In this document: positions 8,418-17,318 of the stretch, one piece after another
How positions within the stretch are numbered: the first letter of the stretch is position 1
Layout of the letters: every line of letters begins with the position of its first letter
Source: Gluconacetobacter aggeris
Lineage (GTDB): Bacteria > Pseudomonadota > Alphaproteobacteria > Acetobacterales > Acetobacteraceae
Direction of reading: 5' to 3'
NCBI RefSeq assembly: GCF_014174395.1
Contig: NZ_JABEQD010000002.1
Location: forward strand, 1 to 64,000
Length of the DNA: 64,000 nucleotides
The notes under the pieces: generated by a model
What the model was told of the DNA's origin: nothing
Seen by the model: only the letters and a program-made list of their open reading frames with translations
The model's database searches: none
Made by a program: the position numbers and the translations under genes

Positions 8418-10673
8418 TCAGTTGAAGCCCAGCGACAGGCCGGCAAACACGCCCAGCCCATCACCCGGCTGCATCACCGCCAACTGCTTGCCCGCCGCGA
8501 TATAGCCGGGCACGACGATGGCCGCGTAATGCGTGTTGGCAAGGTTATTGACGCTGAGGAAGACCTGCCGATGCTTGCCCGGCCACTCATAGCCGACATT
8601 CAGATTGTAGATGTGATAGGACGGCGCGAAATAGGTCTCGTCATACGCGGCCCCGACCTTCGACGACACCTGGGCGTTGAACCCGGCATAGAATCCGGTC
8701 TTGGTGTCGAGATGAATCTCGCCCTGATAGAAATGTTCCGGAATGCCCGGCAGGCGGTTGCTGCCGAACACCGCATCATGGCGGAAGCGGAAATCCTGCC
8801 ACGTATAGGCCTGCCGCAGCGACAGCGTATTGCCCGCCCATGCGTACAGCGTGGTTTCCAGCGAGGCCTCGACACCCTGATGCGTGGTGGGCGACGCATT
8901 GCCGTAGATCGAGGCCCCGATGGCCTGCGATGCCGGCGTCATCACCGACAGCAATTCGTTGCGCACGTCGGAATGGTAGTAGGTCAGGCTCCACTTGTTC
9001 CGCCACGCGTGCCCGGTGGTGCCGATCTCATACGTCGTGGCCGTCTGGTTGCGCAGCTTGCCGGCGCCGGAATTCATGCCCGCCTGCGGGATGTTGCCGG
9101 TAAAATACGGACCGGCATAATTCAGGTTCCAGTCATTGGGCGGCTGAATGCTGCGGCTGACATTGCCATACAGCTCCACATGCGGGCTGATGACGTAGCG
9201 GAACCCGCCACGCGGCACAAAATTGACCGATGATTCCTTGAAGTTCGCCCCGGCCGCCGTATACGGATACGGCACGCCCGACGATTTCTGGATAAACGCC
9301 ACCGCGGCCGCCGTCGTCAGCCAGAAATCATGGAACAGTTCGGTATTGTTCCGAAGATGGAAATAATTCTCCGTCCCGCCATAGGTCACATGCCGCAGCA
9401 CCTGCCCCATCGGCAGTCCCGCCAGATGCCCGGTCGCGACCCGCACCCGATTGGTCTGCCACGCCTCCAGGTCCGACGTGTCCATGAATCCCAGTTGCGT
9501 ATCGCTCTTATGCCCGGCCAACACGTCATGGCGCGTATAGTTCAGTGTCGCGGCCACCGTCTTGTAACCCCAGATCTGGCTGAAACTCGTATTCTGGATG
9601 TCGATCGGCGCGTCCTGGTAATCGAACCCCAGTTCCAGCTTCGACCGGTCGTCGATCCGGATCGTGGTCATGTTGCCGTAGAATTTGCTGCCTGGCTGGA
9701 TACGCACCGAATGCCAGGCCCGATAGGGCGCCTGCGCCTGCTTCGGATTTGCCAGAATCTGGTCCCGCGTCAGATAACCCGGATACCCGTTCCGGGTCTG
9801 CCGGTAGCGGAAGAAGAAGCGCGTCGAAACCCGGTCGTTGAAACGATAGCCGAAATTGGCATTCACGCCGAAACTGTTCGCCTGCGTCTCGGTCTGGTAC
9901 CCGCCCCGGTAGGAATTGGTCACGCTGATATAATAATCGGCCTTGCCGATCACCTTGCCCGAGCTGAGCTGTTCCTTGTTGTAGCCGAAACTGCCGGCCT
10001 CGACGCGCGCCTGATAGGTCTGCGCATCATAGCCGGTCTGGGTCACGTAATTGATGCCGCCGCCCAGTTGCAGCCCGCCATAATCGAACGCATTCGCGCC
10101 ACGCAGCACTTCCGTATAGCGCAGCCCCAGCGGCTCGAACAATTCATAGGGCGTGCCGGCAGGCGTGGTCACGGGCAACCCGTCGAACATCATCAGGATG
10201 CCCGAGCGGAAATAATTGGTGCCGACCTGAATCCCCGACCCACGGATCGAAAGCCGCAGCCCGTCCCCCCCGCCCGAGGACTGGGCGAACACGCCGGGCT
10301 GAAACGCCAGCGCGTCCGCGTTGGTCAGGTTCCGCCCGCGCAGCACCTGCTTGGCATCGATCACCGTCGCGGCCCCCGGCAGACTGTCCAGTTGCGCCCG
10401 TGCCTGATCGGCGGGGGACAGGCGATGGGTCGCGACAACGATATCCTCGCCCTTCACAGGGGTCGCCGCCGGCGCCGTTTTCCGAGCGGGCGCCGCATGG
10501 GGCGCATGGTCCGCGGCCCGGCGCGCATGGCCGTCGTCAGCCCATGCGCTGGCCGCCAGCGGGCCGGCCTGCATCAGGGCCAGCGCCGATGGGCCCAGCA
10601 ATAACCTGGCGGATTGCGAAAACCGGCCCGCCCGCCGGGGCCAGGCGGAACGATGCGAAAAGGAACGGGGCAT
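8418..10673 (-). CDS. TonB-dependent receptor in the organosulfur operon
   Basis: 751 residues. A long Arg-rich n-region and a hydrophobic segment end near ASAWADD; then a His/Ala/Pro-rich stretch, a TonB-box-like EDIVVATHR, a plug domain (AATVIDAKQVLRGRNLTNAD, VFAQSSGGGDGLRLSIRGSG, GILMMFDGLPV) and a 22-strand-type barrel ending in FN with a C-terminal aromatic (GLSLGFN), as expected for BAM recognition. Its placement between flavin reductase and monooxygenase genes suggests it imports a sulfonate, sulfate ester or similar sulfur source rather than a siderophore; this is context only. The start ATG at 10673 is the first in frame with a signal peptide. Confidence 0.9.
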   Translation of the reverse strand: MPRSFSHRSAWPRRAGRFSQSARLLLGPSALALMQAGPLAASAWADDGHARRAADHAPHAAPARKTAPAATPVKGEDIVVATHRLSPADQARAQLDSLPGAATVIDAKQVLRGRNLTNADALAFQPGVFAQSSGGGDGLRLSIRGSGIQVGTNYFRSGILMMFDGLPVTTPAGTPYELFEPLGLRYTEVLRGANAFDYGGLQLGGGINYVTQTGYDAQTYQARVEAGSFGYNKEQLSSGKVIGKADYYISVTNSYRGGYQTETQANSFGVNANFGYRFNDRVSTRFFFRYRQTRNGYPGYLTRDQILANPKQAQAPYRAWHSVRIQPGSKFYGNMTTIRIDDRSKLELGFDYQDAPIDIQNTSFSQIWGYKTVAATLNYTRHDVLAGHKSDTQLGFMDTSDLEAWQTNRVRVATGHLAGLPMGQVLRHVTYGGTENYFHLRNNTELFHDFWLTTAAAVAFIQKSSGVPYPYTAAGANFKESSVNFVPRGGFRYVISPHVELYGNVSRSIQPPNDWNLNYAGPYFTGNIPQAGMNSGAGKLRNQTATTYEIGTTGHAWRNKWSLTYYHSDVRNELLSVMTPASQAIGASIYGNASPTTHQGVEASLETTLYAWAGNTLSLRQAYTWQDFRFRHDAVFGSNRLPGIPEHFYQGEIHLDTKTGFYAGFNAQVSSKVGAAYDETYFAPSYHIYNLNVGYEWPGKHRQVFLSVNNLANTHYAAIVVPGYIAAGKQLAVMQPGDGLGVFAGLSLGFN

Positions 10674-10843
10674 GATACTCGATATCCAGACTCTGAAGGA
10701 ATGATCGCAGGATTTCGAATTTACGCACTCATTGTCGTCGTTATTTCTCTTGCGACAAAAAGCACATATCTTCTTTGTTTCTTTTTATATTCGCGATTTT
10801 TATCGTGGATTACGGACGCGCGCTGTCCGCACCAGGCCTCCGG

Positions 10844-11377
10844 TCAACAGGATGCCGGCAACACGGCATAGCGCCGGGCAAACCACACCAGCCCGTCCGT
10901 CTGCTCGCCCGCCAGATGCACATCCAGCACCTGGGCAAACACCACCGTATGCGTGCCGGCTTCCACAACCCGCTCCACCCGGCATTCGAAGGTCGCCAGC
11001 GCACCGTCCAGAAGCGGCGCCCCGGTCACGCCCCGCTGCCAGCGCGCGCCGGCAAACCGCTCATCCATTGTCTTCGACCGGCTGCCGAAGGCCGAGGACA
11101 GCGCCTGCTGCGCCCCGCCCAGCACATTCACCGCCAGCACCCCATGATCGAGAACGTGCGGATGCGCGCTGGTGGTGCGATTGATGCAGACCAGCAGCGT
11201 CGGCGGCGCGTCCGACACGCTGCACACGGCCGTCGCGGTAAAGCCATGCCGCCCATTCCCGCCATCGGTGGTGACGATGGTCACGGCCCCGGCCAGCAGC
11301 GCCATGCCGTCGCGGAAACGCTGCGCGGATTCGGCTTCAAGGGCGCCAGGCACCGGCGCCTTTACGGAAATGTTCAT
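10844..11377 (-). CDS. Flavin reductase (FMN reductase-like domain)
   Basis: 177 residues of the flavin reductase-like (RutF/HpaC-type) family. Typical features are RDGMALLAGAVTIVTTDG, GFTATAVCSVSDAPPTLLVCIN (isoalloxazine-binding segment) and HVLAVNVL-type strand (GVLAVNVLGGAQQALSSAF). It reduces FMN with NAD(P)H and hands it to partner oxygenases. It lies 25 bases downstream of the SsuD-like gene on the same strand and is the only obvious flavin reductase in the operon, so it likely serves all the reduced-flavin enzymes encoded here. The 170 bases between it and the TonB receptor show no clear feature. Confidence 0.88.
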   Translation of the reverse strand: MNISVKAPVPGALEAESAQRFRDGMALLAGAVTIVTTDGGNGRHGFTATAVCSVSDAPPTLLVCINRTTSAHPHVLDHGVLAVNVLGGAQQALSSAFGSRSKTMDERFAGARWQRGVTGAPLLDGALATFECRVERVVEAGTHTVVFAQVLDVHLAGEQTDGLVWFARRYAVLPASC

Positions 11378-11402
11378 GTCACGCGATCCTTCGGGTCAAT
11401 GT

Positions 11403-12581
11403 TCAGGCCGCGCGATGGCTGGCGCCGCCGCCGGGCCGATGATCGCCGGCAATCGTCTCGCCGAACGGCCCCATATTGCTGATCGAAGCTGCCCCCCGCA
11501 CCGGATGCGCCGTCGGCAGCAACGGCAGCACCAGTTCGCCGAACTGATAGGCTTCCTCCAGATGCGGATAGCCAGAGAAAATAAAACTATCGATGCCCAA
11601 CCTGCGATATTCGTCGATCCGTTCGGCCACCGTCGCCGGATCGCCCACCAGCGCGGTGCCCGCGCCGCCGCGCACCAGCCCCACGCCCGCCCACAGGTTC
11701 GGACTGATTTCCAGCCTGTCGCGCCGGCCGCCATGCAGGGCGCTCATGCGCGCCTGCCCCACGGAATCCATCCGGGCAAAGACCTTCTGCGCCTCCGCAA
11801 TGGTCGCATCGTCCAGATACGAGATCAGCCGGTCCGCCTCCGCCCACGCCGCCTCGTTCGTCTCCCGCACGATCACATGCAGCCGGATGCCGAACGACAC
11901 CTGGCGCCCCTGCGCCTCGGCCCTGCGCCGCACATGCGCGATCTTCTCGGCCACCTGCGCCGGCGGCTCGCCCCAGGTCAGGTATTTGTCGATATGCGTC
12001 GCCGCCACCTCCACCGCCGCCGGCGACGACCCGCCGAAATAGAGCGGCGGCCCGTTTTCCTGAAAAGACGGGAACAGCAGGCGCCCGTCCTCGATCCGGA
12101 AATGCGGGCCCGCGTGATTCACCGTCTCCCCCCGCAGCAGGGCGCGATAGATCTCCAGGAACTCGTCGGTGATCGCATACCGTTCGGCATGGTCGGCAAA
12201 GAACCCGTCGCCGGCATTCTCCTTCGGGTCGCCGCCGGTCACGATATTGATCAGCAGCCGCCCCTGCGAAATCCGGTCCAGCGTCGCCGTCATCCGCGCC
12301 GAAAGCGTGGGCGATTGCAGGCCCGGCCGCACCGCGATCAGGAATTTCAGCCGTTCCGTGCTCGGCGCCAGCGCCGACGCCACCACCCAGCTATCCTCGC
12401 AGCTACGGCCGGTCGGGATCAGCACCCCGTAATAGCCCAGCGAATCCGCCGCCCGCGCCACCTGCTGCAGATAGGGCAGGTCGACCGGCCGCCCGCCCTT
12501 CTGCGTGCCCAGGTAACGGGAATCGCCATGCGTCGGCAGAAACCACAGGACGTTAATCTTCTCGGGGATCGCGACACTCAT
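11403..12581 (-). CDS. ssuD: FMNH2-dependent alkanesulfonate monooxygenase
   Basis: 392 residues, the length and motif order of Ssu[72 protein letters not shown], and a C-terminal loop with [13 protein letters not shown]. SsuD splits alkanesulfonates to an aldehyde and sulfite using reduced flavin from a separate reductase. The family's active-site Arg lies in the conserved [13 protein letters not shown] region. One base separates it from the upstream monooxygenase gene, so it is in the same transcript. The normal SsuABC sulfonate importer genes are not adjacent; a different ABC importer class is encoded divergently. Confidence 0.93.
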   Translation of the reverse strand: MSVAIPEKINVLWFLPTHGDSRYLGTQKGGRPVDLPYLQQVARAADSLGYYGVLIPTGRSCEDSWVVASALAPSTERLKFLIAVRPGLQSPTLSARMTATLDRISQGRLLINIVTGGDPKENAGDGFFADHAERYAITDEFLEIYRALLRGETVNHAGPHFRIEDGRLLFPSFQENGPPLYFGGSSPAAVEVAATHIDKYLTWGEPPAQVAEKIAHVRRRAEAQGRQVSFGIRLHVIVRETNEAAWAEADRLISYLDDATIAEAQKVFARMDSVGQARMSALHGGRRDRLEISPNLWAGVGLVRGGAGTALVGDPATVAERIDEYRRLGIDSFIFSGYPHLEEAYQFGELVLPLLPTAHPVRGAASISNMGPFGETIAGDHRPGGGASHRAA

Positions 12582-12582
12582 G

Positions 12583-14025
12583 TCAGGATGCCTTGTTCTG
12601 GATCAGGTCTGGAAAAAGCGGCGGTGTCGGCGTGGCCAGCGCCGCCGGGTCGCGATAGCGCCCGGCGGCATGCCGGGCCGGCAGGCGCGCCTGCCCGGCA
12701 CCGAACAGCCGCTCGCGTAATGTCTCGTCGGGCGCATAGGCGGTGCGATAGCGCCCGCGCGCCTGCAACTCCGGCACGATCAGGTCGATGAAATCCCGCG
12801 CGGTGTCGAAGGAATGGTACTGGCGCAGATTGATGCCGTCGATGCCATCCACATCCAGCCAGGATTCGATCGCATCGGCCACCCGCCCCGGTTCGCCGGC
12901 AATGAAATAGCGCCCTTCGTCGAACCGGCCGATCTGCTCCAGCGCGCTGCCCACCGTCTGCTCGGGCCGGAACCGCCGGCCCATATTGCCGAAGCGCGCA
13001 CCCTCGCGCTTCAGCACGCTCTCGATCGTATCGTTCGGGTCATAGCGACGCAGATCCACTTCCGACTGCGCATGGATCAGCGCGCCTTCCAGGCTGTAGA
13101 ATTCCCGATAGGCCCTCAGCTTTTCCTGCGCCGCCCGCTCGGTCGGCCCGGTGATGATGCCGGCCTGCACGATAAAGCGGATATCGTCTGGCCGGCGGCC
13201 AAAGGCCTGCGCCCGCCTGCGGGTGGCCGCGATGTTGCGGCGCACATCCTCGGTCGTCTGTCCGCCGATAAACACCACTTCCGCATGGCGCGCGGCATAT
13301 TCCAGCCCCGCCGCCGATCCGGTGGCCTGAAACAGCACCGGCGTGCGCTGCCGCGACGGCTGCACCAGATGCGGCCCGGCCACCTGGAAATGCGCACCGT
13401 GATGATCGATGGCCCGCACCCGCGACGGATCGGTAAAGATGCCGGCCGCCCGATCGGCGACGATCGCGTCGTCGTCCCAGCTTCCCTCCCACAGCTTGTA
13501 GAGCACATCGATATATTCGTCGGCGATCACATAGCGCTCGTCATGCGGGATCTCGTCCTCCAGCCCGAAATTCCGCGCGGCGGATTGCAGGTAGGAGGTC
13601 ACGATGTTCCACCCGACGCGCCCGTTCGTCAGCACGTCCAGCGTCGCCATGCGCCGCGCGAAGGCAAAGGGCGGCTCATAGGTGGTCGAAAAGGTCACGC
13701 CGAACCCGACATGTTTCGTCACCGCCGCCATCGCCGGCACCAGCATCAGCGGGTCCAGGTTCGGGATCTGCACCGCCTGCCGCAGCGCCGCCGCCGTGCC
13801 GTCGCCAAACCGGTCATAGGTCCCGACCACATCGGCCAGGAACACGGCATCGAACAGCCCGCGCTCGGCAAGCTGCGCCACCTCGGTCCAATACGACAGT
13901 TCGGAAAAACGATGGCGGTTATTGCCAGGTGCGCGCCACATGCCATGCACGATATGACCGACGCAGGCCATCTCGAACAGGTTGACGTGCAATTGCCGCC
14001 GCGCGGGAGTCTCCTGCGTGCTCAT
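12583..14025 (-). CDS. FMN-dependent monooxygenase, NtaA/SnaA/DszA family (copy 2)
   Basis: 480 residues with the same signatures as the 7036-8406 product: [66 protein letters not shown]. The two proteins align along their whole length and are old paralogues, not a recent duplication. Expected reaction: FMNH2/O2-dependent cleavage or hydroxylation next to N or S. The ATG at 14025 overlaps the stop of the SfnB-like gene (ATGA, 14022-14025), giving tight coupling with an enzyme of the DszC class, the same pairing (DszA with DszC) used in thiophene and sulfone desulfurisation. Substrate unknown. Confidence 0.88.
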   Translation of the reverse strand: MSTQETPARRQLHVNLFEMACVGHIVHGMWRAPGNNRHRFSELSYWTEVAQLAERGLFDAVFLADVVGTYDRFGDGTAAALRQAVQIPNLDPLMLVPAMAAVTKHVGFGVTFSTTYEPPFAFARRMATLDVLTNGRVGWNIVTSYLQSAARNFGLEDEIPHDERYVIADEYIDVLYKLWEGSWDDDAIVADRAAGIFTDPSRVRAIDHHGAHFQVAGPHLVQPSRQRTPVLFQATGSAAGLEYAARHAEVVFIGGQTTEDVRRNIAATRRRAQAFGRRPDDIRFIVQAGIITGPTERAAQEKLRAYREFYSLEGALIHAQSEVDLRRYDPNDTIESVLKREGARFGNMGRRFRPEQTVGSALEQIGRFDEGRYFIAGEPGRVADAIESWLDVDGIDGINLRQYHSFDTARDFIDLIVPELQARGRYRTAYAPDETLRERLFGAGQARLPARHAAGRYRDPAALATPTPPLFPDLIQNKAS

Positions 14026-15251
14026 GCCGTGCGCTCCGTCGTCGGCGAGGCAGGCCGCCAGATCGCATCCAGCGCCGTGCCGTTCAGTTCCAGGTCCCCC
14101 AGCGCCCGCGCCCGCTGCACCGCCGGATTGTGCGAGGCCAGCACACGCGCATTGCGCCAGTGCCGGTCCAGCCCCAGCGAGGACGCGGTGGCCGAAGCCC
14201 CGCCGACCTCGAACAGGCGCGTCGTCGCCTCCAGCGTCTGCTCCAGCACGATCTGCTGCGCCTGGAAGGCGATGCGCTCCGCCTCGTCATAGAGCGGATG
14301 TTCCGTCACGCCGGCATCCCACGCCTCGGCGCCACGCTCCAGCGCGCGCGCCACATCCTCGACCAGCGCCGAGGTCGAATAGGCCAGCGCCGACAGCCGG
14401 CCCACCACCTGCTGCACCAGCGGATCATGGCGCTGGCTGACCTTGCCCGGCACGCCGAAGGTCCGCGTGCGCGGCCGCACGAACGCCACCGCATCGCGCA
14501 GCGCCGCCCGGCCGATCCCCGCCAGCGTCGCCAGATGGAACAATTGATAATAGGCGGTCAGGAAACTGCTGCTCGGCACAAGGTCGAAGGACGACCGCGC
14601 CAGGATCTGCCCGTCCGACACCGCAACCCCGTCGAAGCGCGTGGTCCCGCTGCCGGTCAGCCGCTGCCCGAACCCGTCCCAATCGTCGTCCCGGGTCACG
14701 CCGGGCGCCGTGGCCGGCACCGCCAGACGCACGCGCTCGCCCGCCTCGTCGGCCACGACGATAATCCAGTCGGCATAGAGCGTGCCGGTCGAATAATATT
14801 TGGTCCCGTCCAGGCGCCAGCCCTCACCCTGCCGCGTCAGCGTGGTGCTGGTGCCCGTACTGTCGGTCAGTTCCGCCATCGCCGCGCCGAACAGCGCGCC
14901 ATCCACGATGCGCGCGTACCAGGATGCCGAGCGCGCCCGGTCGGGCTCGTGCCGCAATCCCTCGATAAAGGCGAAATGGGCCCGCACGATCTGCGGCAGG
15001 TTGGAATCCGCCGCCGCCAGTTCCGTCAGCAGGCGAAAAATCTCGACCAGCCCCACCCCTGCGCCACCGGCCTCGCGTGGCACCCGCAGGGTCCCGAACC
15101 CCACCTCACGCAGCCATGCCACCGCCTCGTAGGGAAGAACGCGCCCTTGCTCGCGCGCCACCGCGCCCTTGGCGATCCGCGCGAACACCTCCCGCAATCC
15201 CCCCTCCGTCGGGGCGACCGGGGCCGGCGCATCCTGTGTCAATGCGTCCAT
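14022..15251 (-). CDS. SfnB/DszC-like acyl-CoA-dehydrogenase-fold flavin monooxygenase
   Basis: 409 residues with the acyl-CoA dehydrogenase fold: N-terminal helical domain (AWLREVGFGTLRVPREAGGAG), middle beta domain (MAELTDSTGTSTTLT, LDGTKYYSTGTLYADWI) and C-terminal helical bundle. Members that lack acyl-CoA chemistry, such as DszC and the sulfur-acquisition oxidoreductase SfnB, use reduced flavin and O2 to oxidise sulfur compounds. The KYYSTG motif and the neighbours favour that reading over a true acyl-CoA dehydrogenase. It is the first gene of the minus-strand operon. Palindromic sequences just upstream may regulate it. Confidence 0.85.
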   Translation of the reverse strand: MDALTQDAPAPVAPTEGGLREVFARIAKGAVAREQGRVLPYEAVAWLREVGFGTLRVPREAGGAGVGLVEIFRLLTELAAADSNLPQIVRAHFAFIEGLRHEPDRARSASWYARIVDGALFGAAMAELTDSTGTSTTLTRQGEGWRLDGTKYYSTGTLYADWIIVVADEAGERVRLAVPATAPGVTRDDDWDGFGQRLTGSGTTRFDGVAVSDGQILARSSFDLVPSSSFLTAYYQLFHLATLAGIGRAALRDAVAFVRPRTRTFGVPGKVSQRHDPLVQQVVGRLSALAYSTSALVEDVARALERGAEAWDAGVTEHPLYDEAERIAFQAQQIVLEQTLEATTRLFEVGGASATASSLGLDRHWRNARVLASHNPAVQRARALGDLELNGTALDAIWRPASPTTERTA

Positions 15252-15289
15252 CGTCTTCCGGGACCTTCCGCCATAAACAACGACTTTTT

Positions 15290-15308
15290 TGCGTAATTAA
15301 TTTACGCA
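15290..15308. promoter_or_regulatory. Candidate operator: 7-bp inverted repeat TGCGTAA-N5-TTACGCA
   Basis: Arms at 15290-15296 and 15302-15308 are perfect complements around a 5-bp AT centre. The site lies between the SfnB-like start codon (15251) and a TATAAT at 15318-15323 on the minus strand, which is where a transcription start or a repressor site would fall. A dimeric regulator site is inferred; no regulator gene lies in the adjacent operons. Confidence 0.45.
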
Positions 15309-15317
15309 TGGCGGAGG

Positions 15318-15343
15318 ATTATAAACGATTCACAATGTGTCAA
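15318..15343 (-). promoter_or_regulatory. Candidate promoter of the minus-strand sulfur operon
   Basis: Read on the minus strand, a perfect TTGACA (15343-15338) is followed by a perfect TATAAT (15323-15318). The spacer is only 14 bases, shorter than the usual 16-18. With a 17-base spacer the -35 would be a weak GTATTG (15346-15341). The -10 is convincing; the -35 choice is open, and short spacing could indicate activator dependence. Confidence 0.4.
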
Positions 15344-15350
15344 TACACAT
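15335..15350. promoter_or_regulatory. Inverted repeat ATGTGT-N4-ACACAT overlapping the -35
   Basis: Six-base arms at 15335-15340 and 15345-15350 flank CAAT and overlap the TTGACA hexamer of the minus-strand promoter. The position would suit an operator or activator site. A six-base palindrome can occur by chance in AT-rich DNA. Confidence 0.3.
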
Positions 15351-15367
15351 ATCACGAAATCGCTATC

Positions 15368-15407
15368 GACACCGACGATGGTGTCATATAACAAACTGAA
15401 ATATAAT
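15368..15407 (+). promoter_or_regulatory. Inverted repeat GACACC-N6-GGTGTC and TATAAT upstream of the ABC operon
   Basis: Perfect six-base arms lie at 15368-15373 and 15380-15385, and a TATAAT on the plus strand at 15402-15407. The region upstream of that hexamer holds the right arm instead of a recognisable -35, which would fit an activator-dependent promoter for the rightward ABC operon. The remainder of 15408-15662 contains nothing I can name apart from the GGAAG ribosome-binding site at 15651-15655. Confidence 0.35.
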
Positions 15408-15662
15408 ACTTAAATTATTCTTATCACTTTTTTCTTCCGCCCCCTTCCATCCCTTCCTCATCCATTTCAGATCGGCAGCGGCACCAAGGGAGCATACTCC
15501 TTGTCGCAGGACATGCACCTGCCACCCCCACAACCCCGCCCCAAATTACACACAAAAACATGATATATTCCACTTGAGATTGCCGAATAACACGATAGAA
15601 ATCGTCAAAGTCCGATGGAACTGACGATATTGCGGGGCGCCCAAGCCCTTGGAAGCCTGTCG

Positions 15663-17318
15663 ATGCGCCCCTTGCCCTTCCCCGCCCTGCCACGCCGCGC
15701 ATTATGGCTCGGGGCTGCCGCACTGCTGCTGGCCACGACAGGCTGCCGCCGCCATCAATCCCGCACCACGGCGCACGAACCGGTCCAGGGTGGCACCCTG
15801 ATCTACGCAACCGACCGCGAGCCGATCTGCCTCGACCCGCACGTACAGGGCGACATGCCGCAGGTTTTCCTTGCAGAACAATATCTTGACTCACTGGTGG
15901 CGATGGACCGATCAGGCCACATCCTGCCGTGGCTCGCCACCGCCTGGACGGTGTCCGATGACGGGCGGACCTACACATTCCACCTGCGCCACGACGTCAC
16001 CTTCACCGACGGCACGCCCCTGACCGCCGAAGCCGTGCGCGCGAACCTCGACCACATGGCCGACCCGCACACCCAATCCAGCACCGCCGGCGGCTACATC
16101 AAGCAATATGCCGGCACCGACATCATCGACACCTACACCGCCGCCGTGCACCTCAGGACCCCTTACGCCGCCTTCCTCGAAGTGCTGGCACAGGGCTTCC
16201 TCGGCATCGAATCCCCCCGCGCCCTGGCCCGCCCGCGTGACGAAAACTGCCAGAATCCAGTCGGCTCAGGCCCATTCCGCATCATACGCTGGGACCATCA
16301 GAGCCAGATCGTCCTGGCACGCAACCCGGCCTATCACTGGGGGCCGCCCACCGCCCTCCATACCGGCCCGGCGCGGCTGGACGGCATCGAATGGCGGATC
16401 ATCCCCGAAGCCTCGGTGCGCTTCGCAGCCCTGCAGGCCGGCGAGGTCGATGTCATCGACTCCCTCCCGCCCGAAGCCGAAACCCCGGCCCAGCGCAATC
16501 CGGACCTCTGGCTGCTGATGGCCGACCGGCCCGGCAACCCGACCAACGGCACGCTGAACATCAAGCGCGTACCGTTCGACGATATCCGGGTGCGCGAGGC
16601 CTTCATCCGCTCCGCCGACATCGACGGCGCGCTGGCCAGCGTCTTCTTCCATCACTACCGCCGTGCCGGCGGCCCGCTCAGCCCGACCACGCCATTCTAT
16701 AGCCCGGCCTTCGAGCATCACGCCGACTACGACCCCGACCGGGCGCGCGCGCTGCTGGACCAGGCCGGCTGGACCGGCCGCACCGCGGAGGGCATCCGCA
16801 CCCGCGACGGCCGCCCCCTGGTGGTCCACATCCCGCTCAAAGCCTCGCTCTCCGCCGCCGAACGCACGCTGTGGGAACAGGTACAGGCCACCGCCCGCGC
16901 CACCGGCTTCGACGTCAGGCTGGAAAACGGCGACGACACCACAATCCTCGAACGCGAGGGGCATTGGGATTACGACGTTCGCATCGGCTACTGGAACACC
17001 AACACCGCCGACGTGCTGCGCATCGTCTTCTCCTCCGCCTTCCTCGGCGCCGCCGGCGTCGGCGGCCACCACCAGAACGAGGCCGGATTCAGCGACCCCG
17101 CCTTCGACCGGATCGTGAACGACGCGCTGCTGACCACCGATCCTGACAAGCGGCGCGCGCTCTATCTGCAAGCCCAGACCATCGCGGCACAGAATTTCCT
17201 GCAGATCACGACCTATCCGCAAAGCACCCGCCTCGCCTTGTCGCGCGCGGTACACGACGTCCGGCTCGAACCGTCGCTGAACGTGACCAGCCTCTATGAT
17301 TCATGGGTGACGCGATGA
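15663..17318 (+). CDS. ABC transporter substrate-binding lipoprotein (oligopeptide/nickel class, SBP family 5)
   Basis: 551 residues. The signal sequence (MRPLPFPALPRR, hydrophobic run) ends in LLATTGC; Cys28 is a plausible lipidation site although Thr at -3 is unusual. The mature part matches the SBP_bac_5 family: GGTLIYATDREPICLDPH, LATAWTVSDDGRTYTFHLR, FTDGTPLTAEAVRANLDH, NPVGSGPFRI and PFDDIRVREAF. It captures the solute in the periplasm for the permeases encoded next. The start at 15663 has GGAAG seven bases upstream; an in-frame ATG at 15615 has no good ribosome site. The ligand is probably an organosulfur compound or small peptide, judged from context only. Confidence 0.9.
   Translation: MRPLPFPALPRRALWLGAAALLLATTGCRRHQSRTTAHEPVQGGTLIYATDREPICLDPHVQGDMPQVFLAEQYLDSLVAMDRSGHILPWLATAWTVSDDGRTYTFHLRHDVTFTDGTPLTAEAVRANLDHMADPHTQSSTAGGYIKQYAGTDIIDTYTAAVHLRTPYAAFLEVLAQGFLGIESPRALARPRDENCQNPVGSGPFRIIRWDHQSQIVLARNPAYHWGPPTALHTGPARLDGIEWRIIPEASVRFAALQAGEVDVIDSLPPEAETPAQRNPDLWLLMADRPGNPTNGTLNIKRVPFDDIRVREAFIRSADIDGALASVFFHHYRRAGGPLSPTTPFYSPAFEHHADYDPDRARALLDQAGWTGRTAEGIRTRDGRPLVVHIPLKASLSAAERTLWEQVQATARATGFDVRLENGDDTTILEREGHWDYDVRIGYWNTNTADVLRIVFSSAFLGAAGVGGHHQNEAGFSDPAFDRIVNDALLTTDPDKRRALYLQAQTIAAQNFLQITTYPQSTRLALSRAVHDVRLEPSLNVTSLYDSWVTR

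Noticed and set aside
14022-15251. Ordinary acyl-CoA dehydrogenase of fatty-acid oxidation
   Set aside because: No beta-oxidation genes are nearby; it is coupled to NtaA/DszA-like and SsuD genes, and its motifs fit the SfnB/DszC side branch.
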